25,000 bases of DNA from Paulinella micropora (GCA_019918135.1 WBZZ01006818.1:1-25000), one strand, 5' to 3'. Shown: positions 8,483 to 17,188, counted from the stretch's first letter. Numbers and translations are program-made. The notes: generated from the letters alone by a model not told the origin.

Positions 8483-10927
8483 TTATTCATCGTCGTCGTC
8501 CTGTGTGCTAAATCGCCATTCTTGGTCTCCGTAAATAGTTCGCCATGTGTTCTGGCATTCTTCCAGAGAGGGTAATTGTATAAATCTTGGTCTCCTTCCG
8601 CCTATGGTTTTCTTTGTTTCCCTTGCATCGGGGATCAGTTTTTTCATTTGCATCCAGAAACTTGTCTGCGAAGTATGAGGGTCATTAATATTTGACTTAT
8701 ATATGTCATACATTACTTCTTTTGAAACTTCATCTCCAAATTGTATTTCTGGCATTCCGCTTGAAATATGGCCATCGTTTAAACAATCTAACCACCACTT
8801 CCGCATTTTAGATAATGTTTTTACTTTTTGCTGTCGTAGTCCGCCTGTTAATATCGTCTCGCGATCGTTAAAAGCGCTAAGGTCTCGTTCGGCAAGAAAC
8901 TTCGCCAGTCGCTGTCGGTCAATTGCACGAATATCCGCAATCACTTTTCTTTTTTCGTTTTCTTTCATTAGTGCCAATTCGTCCGATACTTCTAATACCA
9001 GCCATCGTTGCTCCGTTGTTCCTGCGGGGACAACCCATTCTTCGTTAGAAGCAAGCACCAAGAAGAAGATATTTTCTAATGTGAGATTTGGTAAATATTT
9101 TTGTTTGAGAGTGAGTGTATTTTCGGATACCATTTTCTTAATAGTGCCCGCTCGTTCTTTATCACCACCCCACACCATTTCGTCCATATATACGACTATA
9201 GCCCGTGCTAGTTGTGCATTGAAGTCTCCCAATACTTCTTTCACATCGGAGGGCTGAAAGTAATATTTGCCACCAATAATATCTTTGAATATTTCAAGGA
9301 TAATCCCCTTTCCTGCTCGTTCTGTGCTGGTTAGCACCAAAGATAAATGTAATTTCTCCCACGGCTTTTGGTAAATGTGTGCAAACATATCTAAAACCTT
9401 TTTATAGACATTTTGGTCTCCACCGCACCATCTGTTTAAAATATGTTGAAAGAATGGCTCGTTTTTCTCTTCTTCTGGAGTAAATGATTTTACATCGTGC
9501 AATGTGTCGGCGGGGACGGCAAATTCTTTGAATAAGTTGTAAAACCCTTTTTTATTGTCATCAAAGTATGCCTTGGGGTCAAAGATAATATCATTTACCT
9601 CTCGTCGTTTCGGGTGAATATTCCACATTTTGTATAAATCAACAACATTCAATGTGGTGGGTTTTTTGCCTAGTGCCATCCAGTCTTCCTTTGAAAGATT
9701 AGTCTTTATTTTTTTGTTTTTGAAGAAGGCCTCCATCGCCGTCTCTGTTTTATAACGAAACACCATTTTATCCCTAGCATCAATGTATTCTTCAATTATG
9801 GTTGGCTTTGCTAAGTTGGCAAAAGTGTATGATTTGTTCATCCATACCAAAGCGGTTTCTAGAAAATCCGTAAATTTGTCAATCGTCTTACACTCACGGC
9901 CAAGTCGCCGTAAGTCATCAATAGTGTTGATATCGTGAGCAATTGCGGGAGTAAATTCATGAATTCGCACACCTTTACCTTCACAACCCGTATCATGGCA
10001 GTAGAAATAAAGCCCGTCTCGTTTCCACACAACATAGCAGTTGTCGCTTTGGTTCTCCTCGCCATTTATGATACATTTTCTCACTCCTTTCGTTTTTAAA
10101 ATAAACATTCGTTGCTTTTGCTCTTTTATCTCCACATTAGCCACTTTACTGAGTATGATTTGTTCAACATCCGCAATGGTTATGTGCTGGTATCGTCGCA
10201 GAGAAGTGTATTCGGGCAGTTTAACACTATAATATGAGGCTTCGTCGGGTCGCATGATTAAGTAATCATCAATATCCACATCTTGCAATAGTTTCAATGT
10301 ATTGGTTTTTGGTGTATAAGAGTATGGAAGCAACACACGACTGCTCCCGTCTTTATGAGAGTAAATGGTGCGAAATGCTCGGTTCTTGTTATACACGGAG
10401 ATATCCAGAATGGTTCGCAGTTCAATTTTTTTATCCTGCCGTTCAAAGGTGAAGCAGAGGTCAGTGTAATTTTTTTCAATAATGGTTTCAACGAATTTCC
10501 AAAATTCTTTTTGTGTGTCGCAGTTGGCAAATACGAAGCCGTTGTCATATGAAAAGTGGCACGACATCTTATCACCCTTGCAAGCATCCAAGTATTTGGC
10601 CTTTTTCGGGTTGTATTTCATACCAAGTAGTTGAAATACATTTTCCATTAAATCGTTCCATCATTCATACATCTTCTCTCGCGAGATACTCAAGTTATCG
10701 CCGTCCAAATCGGCAAACATTCGCTGTGGCTTACCATCCATCAACACTTCGTAAAATTGTTTTTGTTCTTCGGGGGTTTTTTCAATCAATTCAATAAAGT
10801 CTTCTTGGTTTGGTAAAGTAGTAAATTGTTTGTTGCCCCATTTGATAAGGATTTCGGCCGTTTTGCCCTCCAGTGCTTCTTCCTGTTTCCAGTGCCAGTT
10901 GCCATTGTCCAACATAGGGGCGGTCAT
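8483..10927 (-). CDS. AEP primase - SF3 helicase (DUF5906-like), with one in-frame TGA at codon 89
   Basis: The replicative protein of the virus, 815 codons. The N-terminal archaeo-eukaryotic primase shows motif I as Phe-Ala-Asp-Leu-Asp (Asp73/Asp75), motif II Ser-Cys-His (122-124) and motif III near Leu-Asp-Ile-Ser-Val-Tyr with Arg and Lys following. Next is a Cys/His cluster ending His-Asp-Thr-Gly-Cys. The SF3 helicase has a degenerate Walker A (Ala-Gly-Lys-Gly, about residue 538), Walker B Tyr-Met-Asp-Glu (about 580) and a sensor Leu-Ala-Ser-Asn. The same architecture primes and unwinds DNA in virophages and relatives. TGA at 10661-10663 lies between motifs I and II. The next ATG (10648) would lose the catalytic aspartates, so the whole frame is needed for primase activity. 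TGA is followed by TGG. Ends at TAA after an acidic tail. Confidence 0.85.
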
Positions 10928-11036
10928 TGTATATCAGTGGTCAGATTTTTTTATAGAAAAATAATTAAAATGTTCTATATATTTATACCCATATGTTATC
11001 TTATCCTTAGATGAAATTAAAATATTCTATATATAC

Positions 11037-11582
11037 TCACCGCAACCAAAAGGGAGTGTTGTTTCGCATTTTATTGTAGCAGTCGCATGGTTCATATCCT
11101 CTGTAAGCATTACAAAAGGGGCATTGGTAAAAGGCCTTTCGCATGCATGTCGTGTGGTAGTATTTGTCCTTGTTCGGGTATCGTGCTATTATATTTTTTG
11201 AAATCGCCCTTTTACTTTCGCAGTGGCTACAAAATTTAACATTGGGGTCGTTAAGTCTAACTAGCAACGACAACTCTTCATTCATTTTACGATTATTAAA
11301 CCTCTTGACACAATGAGAGCCAACAATCATCTCAGCACCACTCGTCCTGTGCTTGATTATGAAGTTCTTTGTAATTATGTGTCCGCAACAACAATAACTC
11401 TCCGTGCCACCTTTCAACATACGTGCCACCTGCCAGTGATTAGTGTCCCATCGGCCGTCGGGGGCAACAAAACGGACAGCATTGATTAAATTTAAAAAAT
11501 AATTTCCCTCCGTGTAATCAATGTGCAATTGTAAATCTTCGTGTGCCCAGTATGGGCGTGTCATCAGCAGTCTAGTGTCCAT
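11037..11582 (-). CDS. Zinc-finger protein with CCCGH / VGSHC motif
   Basis: A 181-residue ORF with two Cys/His clusters. The first is Cys-Cys-Cys-Gly-His, then about 20 residues and Val-Gly-Ser-His-Cys-Val-Lys-Arg-Phe, a pairing seen in uncharacterised zinc proteins of large DNA viruses and phages. The second is Cys-Ser-His-Cys through His-Thr-Thr-Cys, Cys-Pro-Phe-Cys and Cys-Asp-Cys near the end. It probably binds nucleic acid; being next to the primase-helicase suggests replication or transcription control (inference). The start has an AATATACT element directly before ATG. It ends at TGA; with TGA read as Trp it would extend only nine codons. Confidence 0.65.
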   Translation of the reverse strand: MDTRLLMTRPYWAHEDLQLHIDYTEGNYFLNLINAVRFVAPDGRWDTNHWQVARMLKGGTESYCCCGHIITKNFIIKHRTSGAEMIVGSHCVKRFNNRKMNEELSLLVRLNDPNVKFCSHCESKRAISKNIIARYPNKDKYYHTTCMRKAFYQCPFCNAYRGYEPCDCYNKMRNNTPFWLR

Positions 11583-11617
11583 AGTATATTATGGTAGATA
11601 TACTTATATAAAATAAT

Positions 11618-11848
11618 TTATATATTTGTTGCCAGACTATCCCGCAATCGCCTCAAACTTATCAATTCTTCTTTTTGTTTTTCGTATCGCTCCTTCCGCT
11701 GTGCCTTAATTTTTTCCTTATTTTTGTGGTAGTAAGCCTTGGCATTTGCTCGGTTCTTATCGGGGTGTGCCTTCAAGTAAGCACTTGCCCTTTCCCTCCT
11801 TATTAATACCCGTTCGTCGGGCGTATTATATTTCTTTTGTCTCGGCAT
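11618..11848 (-). CDS. Small basic Lys/Tyr-repeat protein (paralogue of 12335-12637)
   Basis: A 76-residue, strongly basic ORF starting at ATG 11848 after a TATATATAA run. The core Ala-Tyr-Tyr-His-Lys-Asn-Lys-Glu-Lys-Ile-Lys and a following Arg-Tyr-Glu-Lys repeat match the Tyr-Tyr-x-x-Asn-Lys-x-Lys-Ile pattern in the divergent ORF at 12335. Such helical basic repeats occur in DNA-virus proteins and probably bind nucleic acid; no named function is justified. It lies downstream of the terminal region and co-directional with the replication genes. Confidence 0.55.
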   Translation of the reverse strand: MPRQKKYNTPDERVLIRRERASAYLKAHPDKNRANAKAYYHKNKEKIKAQRKERYEKQKEELISLRRLRDSLATNI

Positions 11849-12334
11849 GTTATATATAATTATATTGTTTTAATTATTTAAATCAAAATTGTTTAATCAT
11901 TAGATTTCCACTGGATTTCCATCACCACACATTGGATAAAGGGCGGACGACTGCGAGAGAGGGCAGAGGGAGATTTATTAAAATTCATCTTCCTGCCCCC
12001 TGTCCGACCCTTTGGCCTCGGGAGCCGAAACCCTTTTATATAGGCTATACTATTTTAGTAGAGACTATATATATATATATATATTTCTTATATAAGGTTG
12101 GACACCTTGGACAAGTAAAAAAAGTATTAATAGTAAGAATAATAATATATAAGTCCTTTAAAAAACATAATAAAAAGTGTCCAACCCTCAAAAACTGAGG
12201 TCGGCCGTGTCCAACGTGGGGGGTTGGACACTATGTAGGAAGCGGTATTTAATAAAAACTCTCTCCCCCGTGCTTATACATTAAGTGGTATATAGTATAT
12301 TTATGTTAAACATAAGCGGTATATAGTATATACA
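11849..12334. other. Divergent intergenic region with GTGTCCAAC motifs, candidate origin
   Basis: 486 bp with no convincing ORF. It contains a (TA)n run near 12066-12084 and the 9-mer GTGTCCAAC or its complement at 12097-12105, 12177-12185, 12207-12215 and 12223-12231. The copies at 12177-12187 and 12221-12231 form an 11-bp stem. The 9-mer appears again in both arms of the terminal inverted repeat. An origin or protein-binding iteron array is inferred. Confidence 0.45.
12287..12331 (+). promoter_or_regulatory. Duplicated GGTATATAGTATAT box before the gene at 12335
   Basis: The 14-mer GGTATATAGTATAT occurs at 12287-12300 and 12318-12331, 31 bp apart, the second ending 3 bp before ATG. Similar ATATAC/ATATAG elements abut the ATGs of the primase (10927), zinc-finger (11582) and 8439 ORFs. 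This differs from the palindromic structural-gene promoter, so it may mark a second expression class. Confidence 0.5.
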
Positions 12335-12637
12335 ATGGATACCGATACAAAACAGCAACGATACCGAAAAAAGTATAAGGAGAAACATCCAGAGAAAATA
12401 AAAGAAAAACAAAAGAGGTATGTGGAGAAGAATAGAGATAAAATAAATGAATACCGAAGGGAATATTACAAGAGAAATAAAGACAAAATACAGCAACAAC
12501 AAAGGAAATATTTAGACCGCAATAGAGCAATAATAAATGAATACCGAAGGGAATACTACAAAAAGAAACATGATGTGAGCAATGTGTTAGCCAGCACTAA
12601 TCCTGACATTGAATACTTAAAGACACTTGATTTTTAA
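12335..12637 (+). CDS. Basic Tyr/Lys-repeat protein
   Basis: A 100-residue ORF, more than a third Lys/Arg. It contains repeated helical units of the form Glu-Tyr-Arg-Arg-Glu-Tyr-Tyr-Lys-(Arg/Lys)-Asn-Lys-Asp-Lys-Ile, at least three copies, two of them nearly identical in DNA as well (around 12445-12475 and 12535-12565). A short acidic non-repeat tail follows. It is paralogous to 11618-11848 and transcribed away from it. Likely DNA-binding. Position as the last gene before the terminal inverted repeat suggests a role at the genome end or in early regulation, both inferred. Ends at TAA. Confidence 0.6.
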   Translation: MDTDTKQQRYRKKYKEKHPEKIKEKQKRYVEKNRDKINEYRREYYKRNKDKIQQQQRKYLDRNRAIINEYRREYYKKKHDVSNVLASTNPDIEYLKTLDF

Positions 12638-12696
12638 CTCAACCACCCCCCAACCCCCCGTTTCAACTTCGTTGAAACCCGCCCCCCTTCCCCCCT
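12638..12696. other. C-tract flanking a short perfect hairpin; G-quadruplex potential on minus strand
   Basis: Runs of five to six C lie on both sides of GTTTCAACTTCGTTGAAAC (12660-12678), an 8-bp stem with a 3-nt loop. The minus strand therefore has four or more G-runs. The tract sits between the last viral gene and the terminal inverted repeat. It could be a transcription terminator or a structured subterminal element. Confidence 0.5.
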
Positions 12697-12701
12697 ATGA
12701 C

Positions 12702-13105
12702 CATTTGTATATATAAGGGTTGTCTATCCGCAAAGTATGAAAAAAGCCGTTAGAATGTGTAAAACCTTCAACGGATACAACGAAAAAAGTGTCCAACCCT
12801 TGTGAAAACTATCAAATGTTTTCTAAAAATCAACAAACTAAGCACATTTAGAAAGAATTAAGACATATTAAGCACATAGTCCATATAAACTTTGTTTATA
12901 TATATTTTTATGTAGTAAAAATATGGACTATGTGCTTAATATGTCTTAATTCTTTCTAAATGTGCTTAGTTTGTTGATTTTTAGAAAACATTTGATAGTT
13001 TTCACAAGGGTTGGACACTTTTTTCGTTGTATCCGTTGAAGGTTTTACACATTCTAACGGCTTTTTTCATACTTTGCGGATAGACAACCCTTATATATAC
13101 AAATG
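12702..13105. repeat. Perfect 185-bp inverted repeat with 34-nt AT-rich loop (candidate viral terminus)
   Basis: The left arm 12702-12886 and right arm 12921-13105 are exact reverse complements over all 185 bases by direct comparison; the 34-nt spacer 12887-12920 is AT-rich. Each arm includes one GTGTCCAACCC. No ORF is present. The perfect match in an otherwise drifting region suggests a replicative origin, such as a terminal hairpin read through or a captured genome end, or recent gene conversion, or an assembly foldback. Confidence 0.9.
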
Positions 13106-13133
13106 ACCATTTGTATATATAAGGGTTGTCTAT
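13103..13133 (+). repeat. Third, partial copy of the arm start (direct repeat of 12697-12727)
   Basis: 31 bases starting ATGACCATTTG match 12697-12727 exactly, then diverge into a (TA)n run. The right arm's end and this copy form a short palindrome CAAATGACCATTTG-like junction, as expected if two termini were joined or copied. This probably marks the right limit of viral sequence. Confidence 0.75.
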
Positions 13134-13342
13134 ATATATATATATTGTATTAATATGCCATGCGATTGAATATCAGTGAACAGGTATTACCTGATAATAC
13201 TATCTAAACTGACTTTTTTTTTGTTTTTTTTTTGTACACTTCATGTTTTCTCTAATTTTCGTTATTAATAGAAGGTTTGTATTGTAAAAGGTTAACCCTT
13301 AACCAGGCAAATTGATCCACATTTGTGGTTTATTATTAAAAA
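13134..13342. other. AT-rich flank between viral end and retrotransposon
   Basis: A (TA)n run, two T-rich tracts and no ORF. The last five bases, 13338-13342 (AAAAA), are the 5-bp target duplication of the LTR element. I see nothing else in it; it is presumably host DNA. Confidence 0.5.
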
Positions 13343-13675
13343 CGTTGGTAGGACAATTACGTTTTATTAATACTTTTAGTGATTACTTTGTGACTGGTAA
13401 GTAATTTATCCGCATAGTTCTAGTCAATAATTGTAACGCCTCGGATGTAACGGTCCATATTGGCATTCAGAATTAGACACTGACCATTGTGTAATAATTA
13501 CAGTCGTGCGGACTTTATTTCAGTTTCATTATTATCTTTGAGTTTGTGAGTTCTGCTATCTACGTGCGGATTAAACTTGAGTGTCGATTGGTATCGTGGC
13601 TTCTAACGGAGTCTCTTAGCAAACCGGCGTCTAAGGTATTAGGTCCGTGAGTGACAGGGTATTACCTAATCAACG
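13343..13675 (+). repeat. 5' LTR
   Basis: 333 bp, starting CGTTG and ending CAACG, a perfect 5-bp terminal inverted repeat; the same ends occur in the 3' LTR. The usual TG...CA termini are absent. Preceded by AAAAA (13338-13342) and followed directly by the primer site. Confidence 0.93.
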
Positions 13676-13677
13676 CC

Positions 13678-13689
13678 GGGTTATGAGCC
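13678..13689 (+). promoter_or_regulatory. Primer binding site, internal (half) initiator-Met tRNA type
   Basis: GGGTTATGAGCC begins two bases after the LTR. It is complementary to an initiator-Met anticodon stem-loop (GGCTCATAACCC with anticodon CAT), as in Drosophila copia, which primes from a cleaved half tRNA, rather than to a tRNA 3' CCA end. The gag ATG (13683-13685) lies inside it. Confidence 0.75.
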
Positions 13690-14329
13690 GCTGGGGAAAC
13701 GAATTTCGGCACCATGCGATCAGCATGAGACAATTGATGTCTCACACTCCGGTGTTTAGCGGAAATAAAAAGGATTTACAGAGTTGCTATTACCAGCCTG
13801 AGATAGAGGAGTATGCCTACTGGATTAGCACAACACTCGGGGATATGTTTCATGATGCTTTCAAAGACCATAAAGCGGCAAGAACAAAGTATGGTTATGA
13901 TAGAGACAGGATGAGAAAAGCAGAAGAAATGGAAGAACCGAGAGAACCGGGCCACACGAGGTGGACACACCGGAAGGATCAGACGACGAAGAAGATGAAA
14001 CAGAGACACAACAAACACGACAACAGAGACAGAGAAGTAGCCAAACACCACAAGACCAGAAGACACAGCAAGAGAAACCTGCCAACTGGAAAGGCCTCTC
14101 AAAGGAAGAGAAGAAAGCTTGGGAGGATAGGGCGAACAGAAAGAAGAAAAGAGCGATGACAAGAACCAACAAGGACGTGTACTTGCTGAGGAAGAAAAGA
14201 TACAGACTCGGAGAAGAACAGCAGTATGTGCATCGCTGCAGGATGTTCCAACTTCTCGTAACAACAGCATTCTCGGAATCTAAGGTGGTTCAATTTCTTT
14301 GCAGTAAAAACGTTCATTGCCCGCATATG
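13683..14329 (+). pseudogene. gag: gag, N-terminal part, frameshifted
   Basis: ATG 13683 lies inside the primer site and begins Met-Ser-Arg-Trp-Gly-Asn, matching the Met-Ser-Ser-Trp-Glu-Asn start of the relic gag at 23691, which supports this start. Good similarity between the two runs for about 75 residues (Ser-His-x-Pro-Val, Tyr-Tyr-Gln, Glu-Glu-Tyr, Ile-Ser-Thr). Between about 13926 and 13960 coding shifts to another frame, which continues as an acidic then Gln/Arg-rich linker with Trp-Lys-Gly-Leu-Ser-Lys-Glu-Glu-Lys-Lys-Ala-Trp, to 14329. There the nested transposon supplies a TAG. In intact relatives gag forms the virus-like particle; this copy cannot make it as it stands. Confidence 0.75.
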
Positions 14330-15393
14330 TAGGTTCTAGTGGTCGTTAGAGCCCCCATCAACTTCGCAGCAGGTAAACTCATTCAATATTCAAGATTTTG
14401 AGGTGCTGTTTGCACAGAATTCAATGTTTTTATTGGGAATAGGTAGCCTGAGGTTTAGTCTTTCAGTCACGGTATTAAAGGTGTTGCTGTGTTCCAGAGT
14501 ATGTTCTGAATTTTGACAAACTAATTTTCGACCTATGTTTTCCTAGTTTTTGTTTTGTACCGTACTTCTCTGCAAAAACCCTCTGGCAGGATTGCTCAAC
14601 ATAGCATTTGAATTCAGTTGTGCACTTGTGCATAAAAATGAGTGCAGAGTGGGTTTTGCAAACAGCATTTTTCAGTTAAAAACACCATACTTGCTATGTC
14701 CTGAAAAGTGAAAATTGGAGTCGACAATAAGGATTTCAACAACAGAGCTACTCCTTTTTTCTTAAAAGAAACACTCGTGTCATGCTTGGTTTTGCTTAAA
14801 ACGATGTGGTTTGAACATTTACCTGCTGCGATGGGTGAGATCTTTACAGATTTTCAATTTTTTTCTGCACTTTCTGCACAAAATGTTTTTATTAAATAGT
14901 CTCTTTGATTTCCTTCACTTTCTGTACTTGTGCCGGCGTTGTATTTTAATAAAAAATTTCTGAGTGAGGGCCTTACGCCCTACTTTTGCTGATTTTGGCC
15001 GGTTTGTTTGCAGGCTTAAGGTTACCTTTTTGTAAAAAAACTTTGTACATTTAATTATAAGCATACATAGAAAGATATTATATAAAAATTTATTAAAGAG
15101 CATACAGGGAACATATGAAAACTGACTCCGATTTTTCGTCATCACAAGCCACCATTTTTTGAGGTGGCAAGGTGGCCACTTTTTCCTGGTCAGGGTGGCG
15201 CAAATGAGTTGGGAAAAAGTGGTGGGCGACGGGAAATCGATTGGTTTGAAGTCAGTTTTTACTATTTTTCAATGATTCTTTCATTAAATTAAATGTTTTT
15301 ACTTATAGTTTTGAAATGTACAATTTTCATATGATAAAGTTTAACGGATCTATGTTTATTATGCTAACGACCACTCGCTCATAGGAGAACTTA
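14330..15393. mobile_element. Nested non-autonomous DNA transposon, 1,064 bp, inserted in gag
   Basis: CATATG is duplicated at both edges (14324-14329 and 15394-15399). Inside are imperfect terminal inverted repeats: TAGGTTCT plus AGTGGTCGTTAG at 14330-14349, against the complement of CTAACGACCACT (15364-15375) and AGAACTTA (15386-15393), with 10 extra bases on the right. The interior is AT-rich, has no transposase-like ORF, and contains a short GTGG-rich stretch near 15160-15230. Precise removal puts the gag frames on either side in register. The superfamily is undetermined: the 6-bp duplication fits no common family clearly. Confidence 0.75.
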
Positions 15394-15396
15394 CAT

Positions 15397-16440
15397 ATGT
15401 TTGAGAAAGTAGGCATTGTCAAAGCAAAATACGGTAATCTAAGTGGTGCGGCGAGATACATAGAGGAGAAAGCATTTAAAGAGATGAGACCGAGACCGAC
15501 AGAGGATATGGATGAGTATCTAACACAACATCTACTGCAGAAGAACTGGCTAGAAGCTCTGAGAGGGAAGCCATTTGAGCCAGAGGAAGCAGTAAATGCC
15601 CTGTTGTTAGAGAAGCTAGCAGAGCATGAGGCCTATGGGCCCGCTTACCTCAACGATCATTATAGATTAGCAGCAGCGAGCAGGCCAACACATGATGATA
15701 TGGTAGAGTCGGCAAGAGAAATTTACGTGTTGTGGGAAGCGAAGCAGAAGAGACTGAGAAAGGAACGTAGGAAGGAGAAAGAGAGGAAGAGAGAGGGTAA
15801 GGGAGCGAATCTACTGTTTGGAGAGGGAGAGGGAGGAGAGAAGGGAGAAAAGAGAGAGAAGAAATGGACTAAGAACGGGAAGGGCAAGGGCAACAAGAAT
15901 GGTAGTGATAGTTCAGAGCAGGAGTGGTGGCTGACAGCGACATGCTATAACTGCTATCAGACTGGACACACAAAGCGTTTTTGCCCCAAACAAAAGTCAG
16001 GCCCCAAACGAACTAGTCCAAAGTCAGCTCACTCTAACTCCACAAAGGGGAAGCAAAGAGACAAGACTGGAAAGTTTAGAAAGAAAGGAGCCAAAGGAGT
16101 CACTCTTATGAGGGGAGAAGTAGGAGAGGAGGGTGAGGAAGAAGAAGACAAGTCAGAAGGGGAAGACAGCTCAGAAGAAGAAGAGTATGGGCTAGTCATG
16201 ATGGAGGGTGCAGAAGAAGCAATGGAGGGAAACATAGAAAGTGGGGAAAGCATTAGTGCTCGTGAAGCAGAGCAAGAGGGCGAGGAGGATAGTGAGTCTC
16301 CAAAGGAGCAAAGTGACAACAAACCCTTAGATCAACCCGCAAGAGCCCGTGGGGGGGGGGGGGGGACTGTCGAGTGCTCCATTGGCTCGAAACACACTCC
16401 GAGACAGACCCCACAACCCTCCACCTCGCACTCTCACTAG
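15397..16440 (+). pseudogene. gag: gag, C-terminal part with CCHC zinc knuckle
   Basis: Continuous for 347 codons after the nested insertion; the ATG at its start is internal to the original gag. It starts with a helical gag-like region (Ala-Ala-Arg-Tyr-Ile-Glu, Phe-Lys-Glu-Met), then a long Lys/Arg/Gly/Glu-rich stretch. The retroviral zinc knuckle Cys-Tyr-Asn-Cys-Tyr-Gln-Thr-Gly-His-Thr-Lys-Arg-Phe-Cys (near 15940-15985) packages RNA in the family. An acidic Glu/Ser tract follows. A run of 15 G (16351-16365) near the end changes frame; the frame beginning at 16349 carries the natural continuation. Confidence 0.85.
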
Positions 16441-16978
16441 TGCTCAACACCCCGACACCTCTACAACAACCACTCCTGCCCTCACAACCTCACGAGACAC
16501 ACAACGTGTGCAATCCTCACCATTGCAACCAAAACCCTCGCAAGTGAAAGAGAAAGAGAAACGGAAAAGTGAGAAACCGACACCCACACCCCCTCAGAAC
16601 TCTAGACAGACAAAGAACGAAACACCAGGTCCCACTACATTCACTCCTAAGAGTCACACCACAGGCCCACTAACCACTCGTTGTACTGGGCTGAACTGGA
16701 AGGGAGAACAATGTGAAATTAACTTTGGACAGGGGGGGAGTTGGGGCAAGGCGGGTGAGGCAGCAAAGAGGCTAGTGTATCCAGACTTATGTGGTTATCA
16801 TGCCCGTCAAGACCCACTATTCCCTGACATTGACCTAGCACAAGACCCTTCACGTCGCCCACGCCCTTCCCGTGATTATCCGTCAGAGAGTGAGATGATA
16901 AGCATACTGAGAGAGAGAGGGAGGGAAAGGGGGCGAGTGCACAGCAAATCTCGCAAAAAGATACGGCAAAACCCGTGA
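16349..16978 (+). pseudogene. Gag/Pol spacer: Thr/Pro-rich linker and Cys/His cluster
   Basis: An ORF in the +1 frame relative to the zinc-knuckle ORF, entered through the G15 tract. The first 130 residues are Thr/Pro/Ser/Lys low-complexity. Then comes a compact segment with Cys-Thr-Gly-Leu-Asn-Trp, Gln-Cys-Glu and Leu-Cys-Gly-Tyr-His, which could bind a metal. I do not know this segment from standard copia gag-pol. It ends in an Arg/Glu-rich stretch and TGA. Confidence 0.5.
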
Positions 16979-17188
16979 AGAAAAACTCGCTATGTCCCGC
17001 AAATATCGGAGAAAAAGACAAGGAAAGTGTCGAAAAACCCGGTAAGAAGGAGTTAACGTTAGTACAGATTCGCGGAATGATGCTGTTTTGCCAGGGAATG
17101 AGGCAAGGACCGGCGGAACTAGAGCTGGAAAAGAGATCGCATTTGATGAGGCTGATGAGCGTATAGGAGGGACAAGTGAGGGCAAGTC

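Noticed and set aside
11932..12198. 88-codon plus-strand ORF in the candidate origin region
   Set aside because: It crosses (TA)n and the iteron motifs, has low-complexity Ile/Tyr composition and no promoter box.
12281..12530. Minus-strand Phe/Leu/Ile-rich ORFs
   Set aside because: Antisense shadows of the Lys-rich ORF at 12335-12637; Lys codons read backwards give Phe/Leu.
1..13130. A bacterial prophage, suggested by the phage-like fibre
   Set aside because: The primase-helicase type, PLA2-like domain, lack of ribosome binding sites and an adjacent copia retrotransposon all point to a eukaryotic setting; no bacterial phage packaging or lysis genes are seen.
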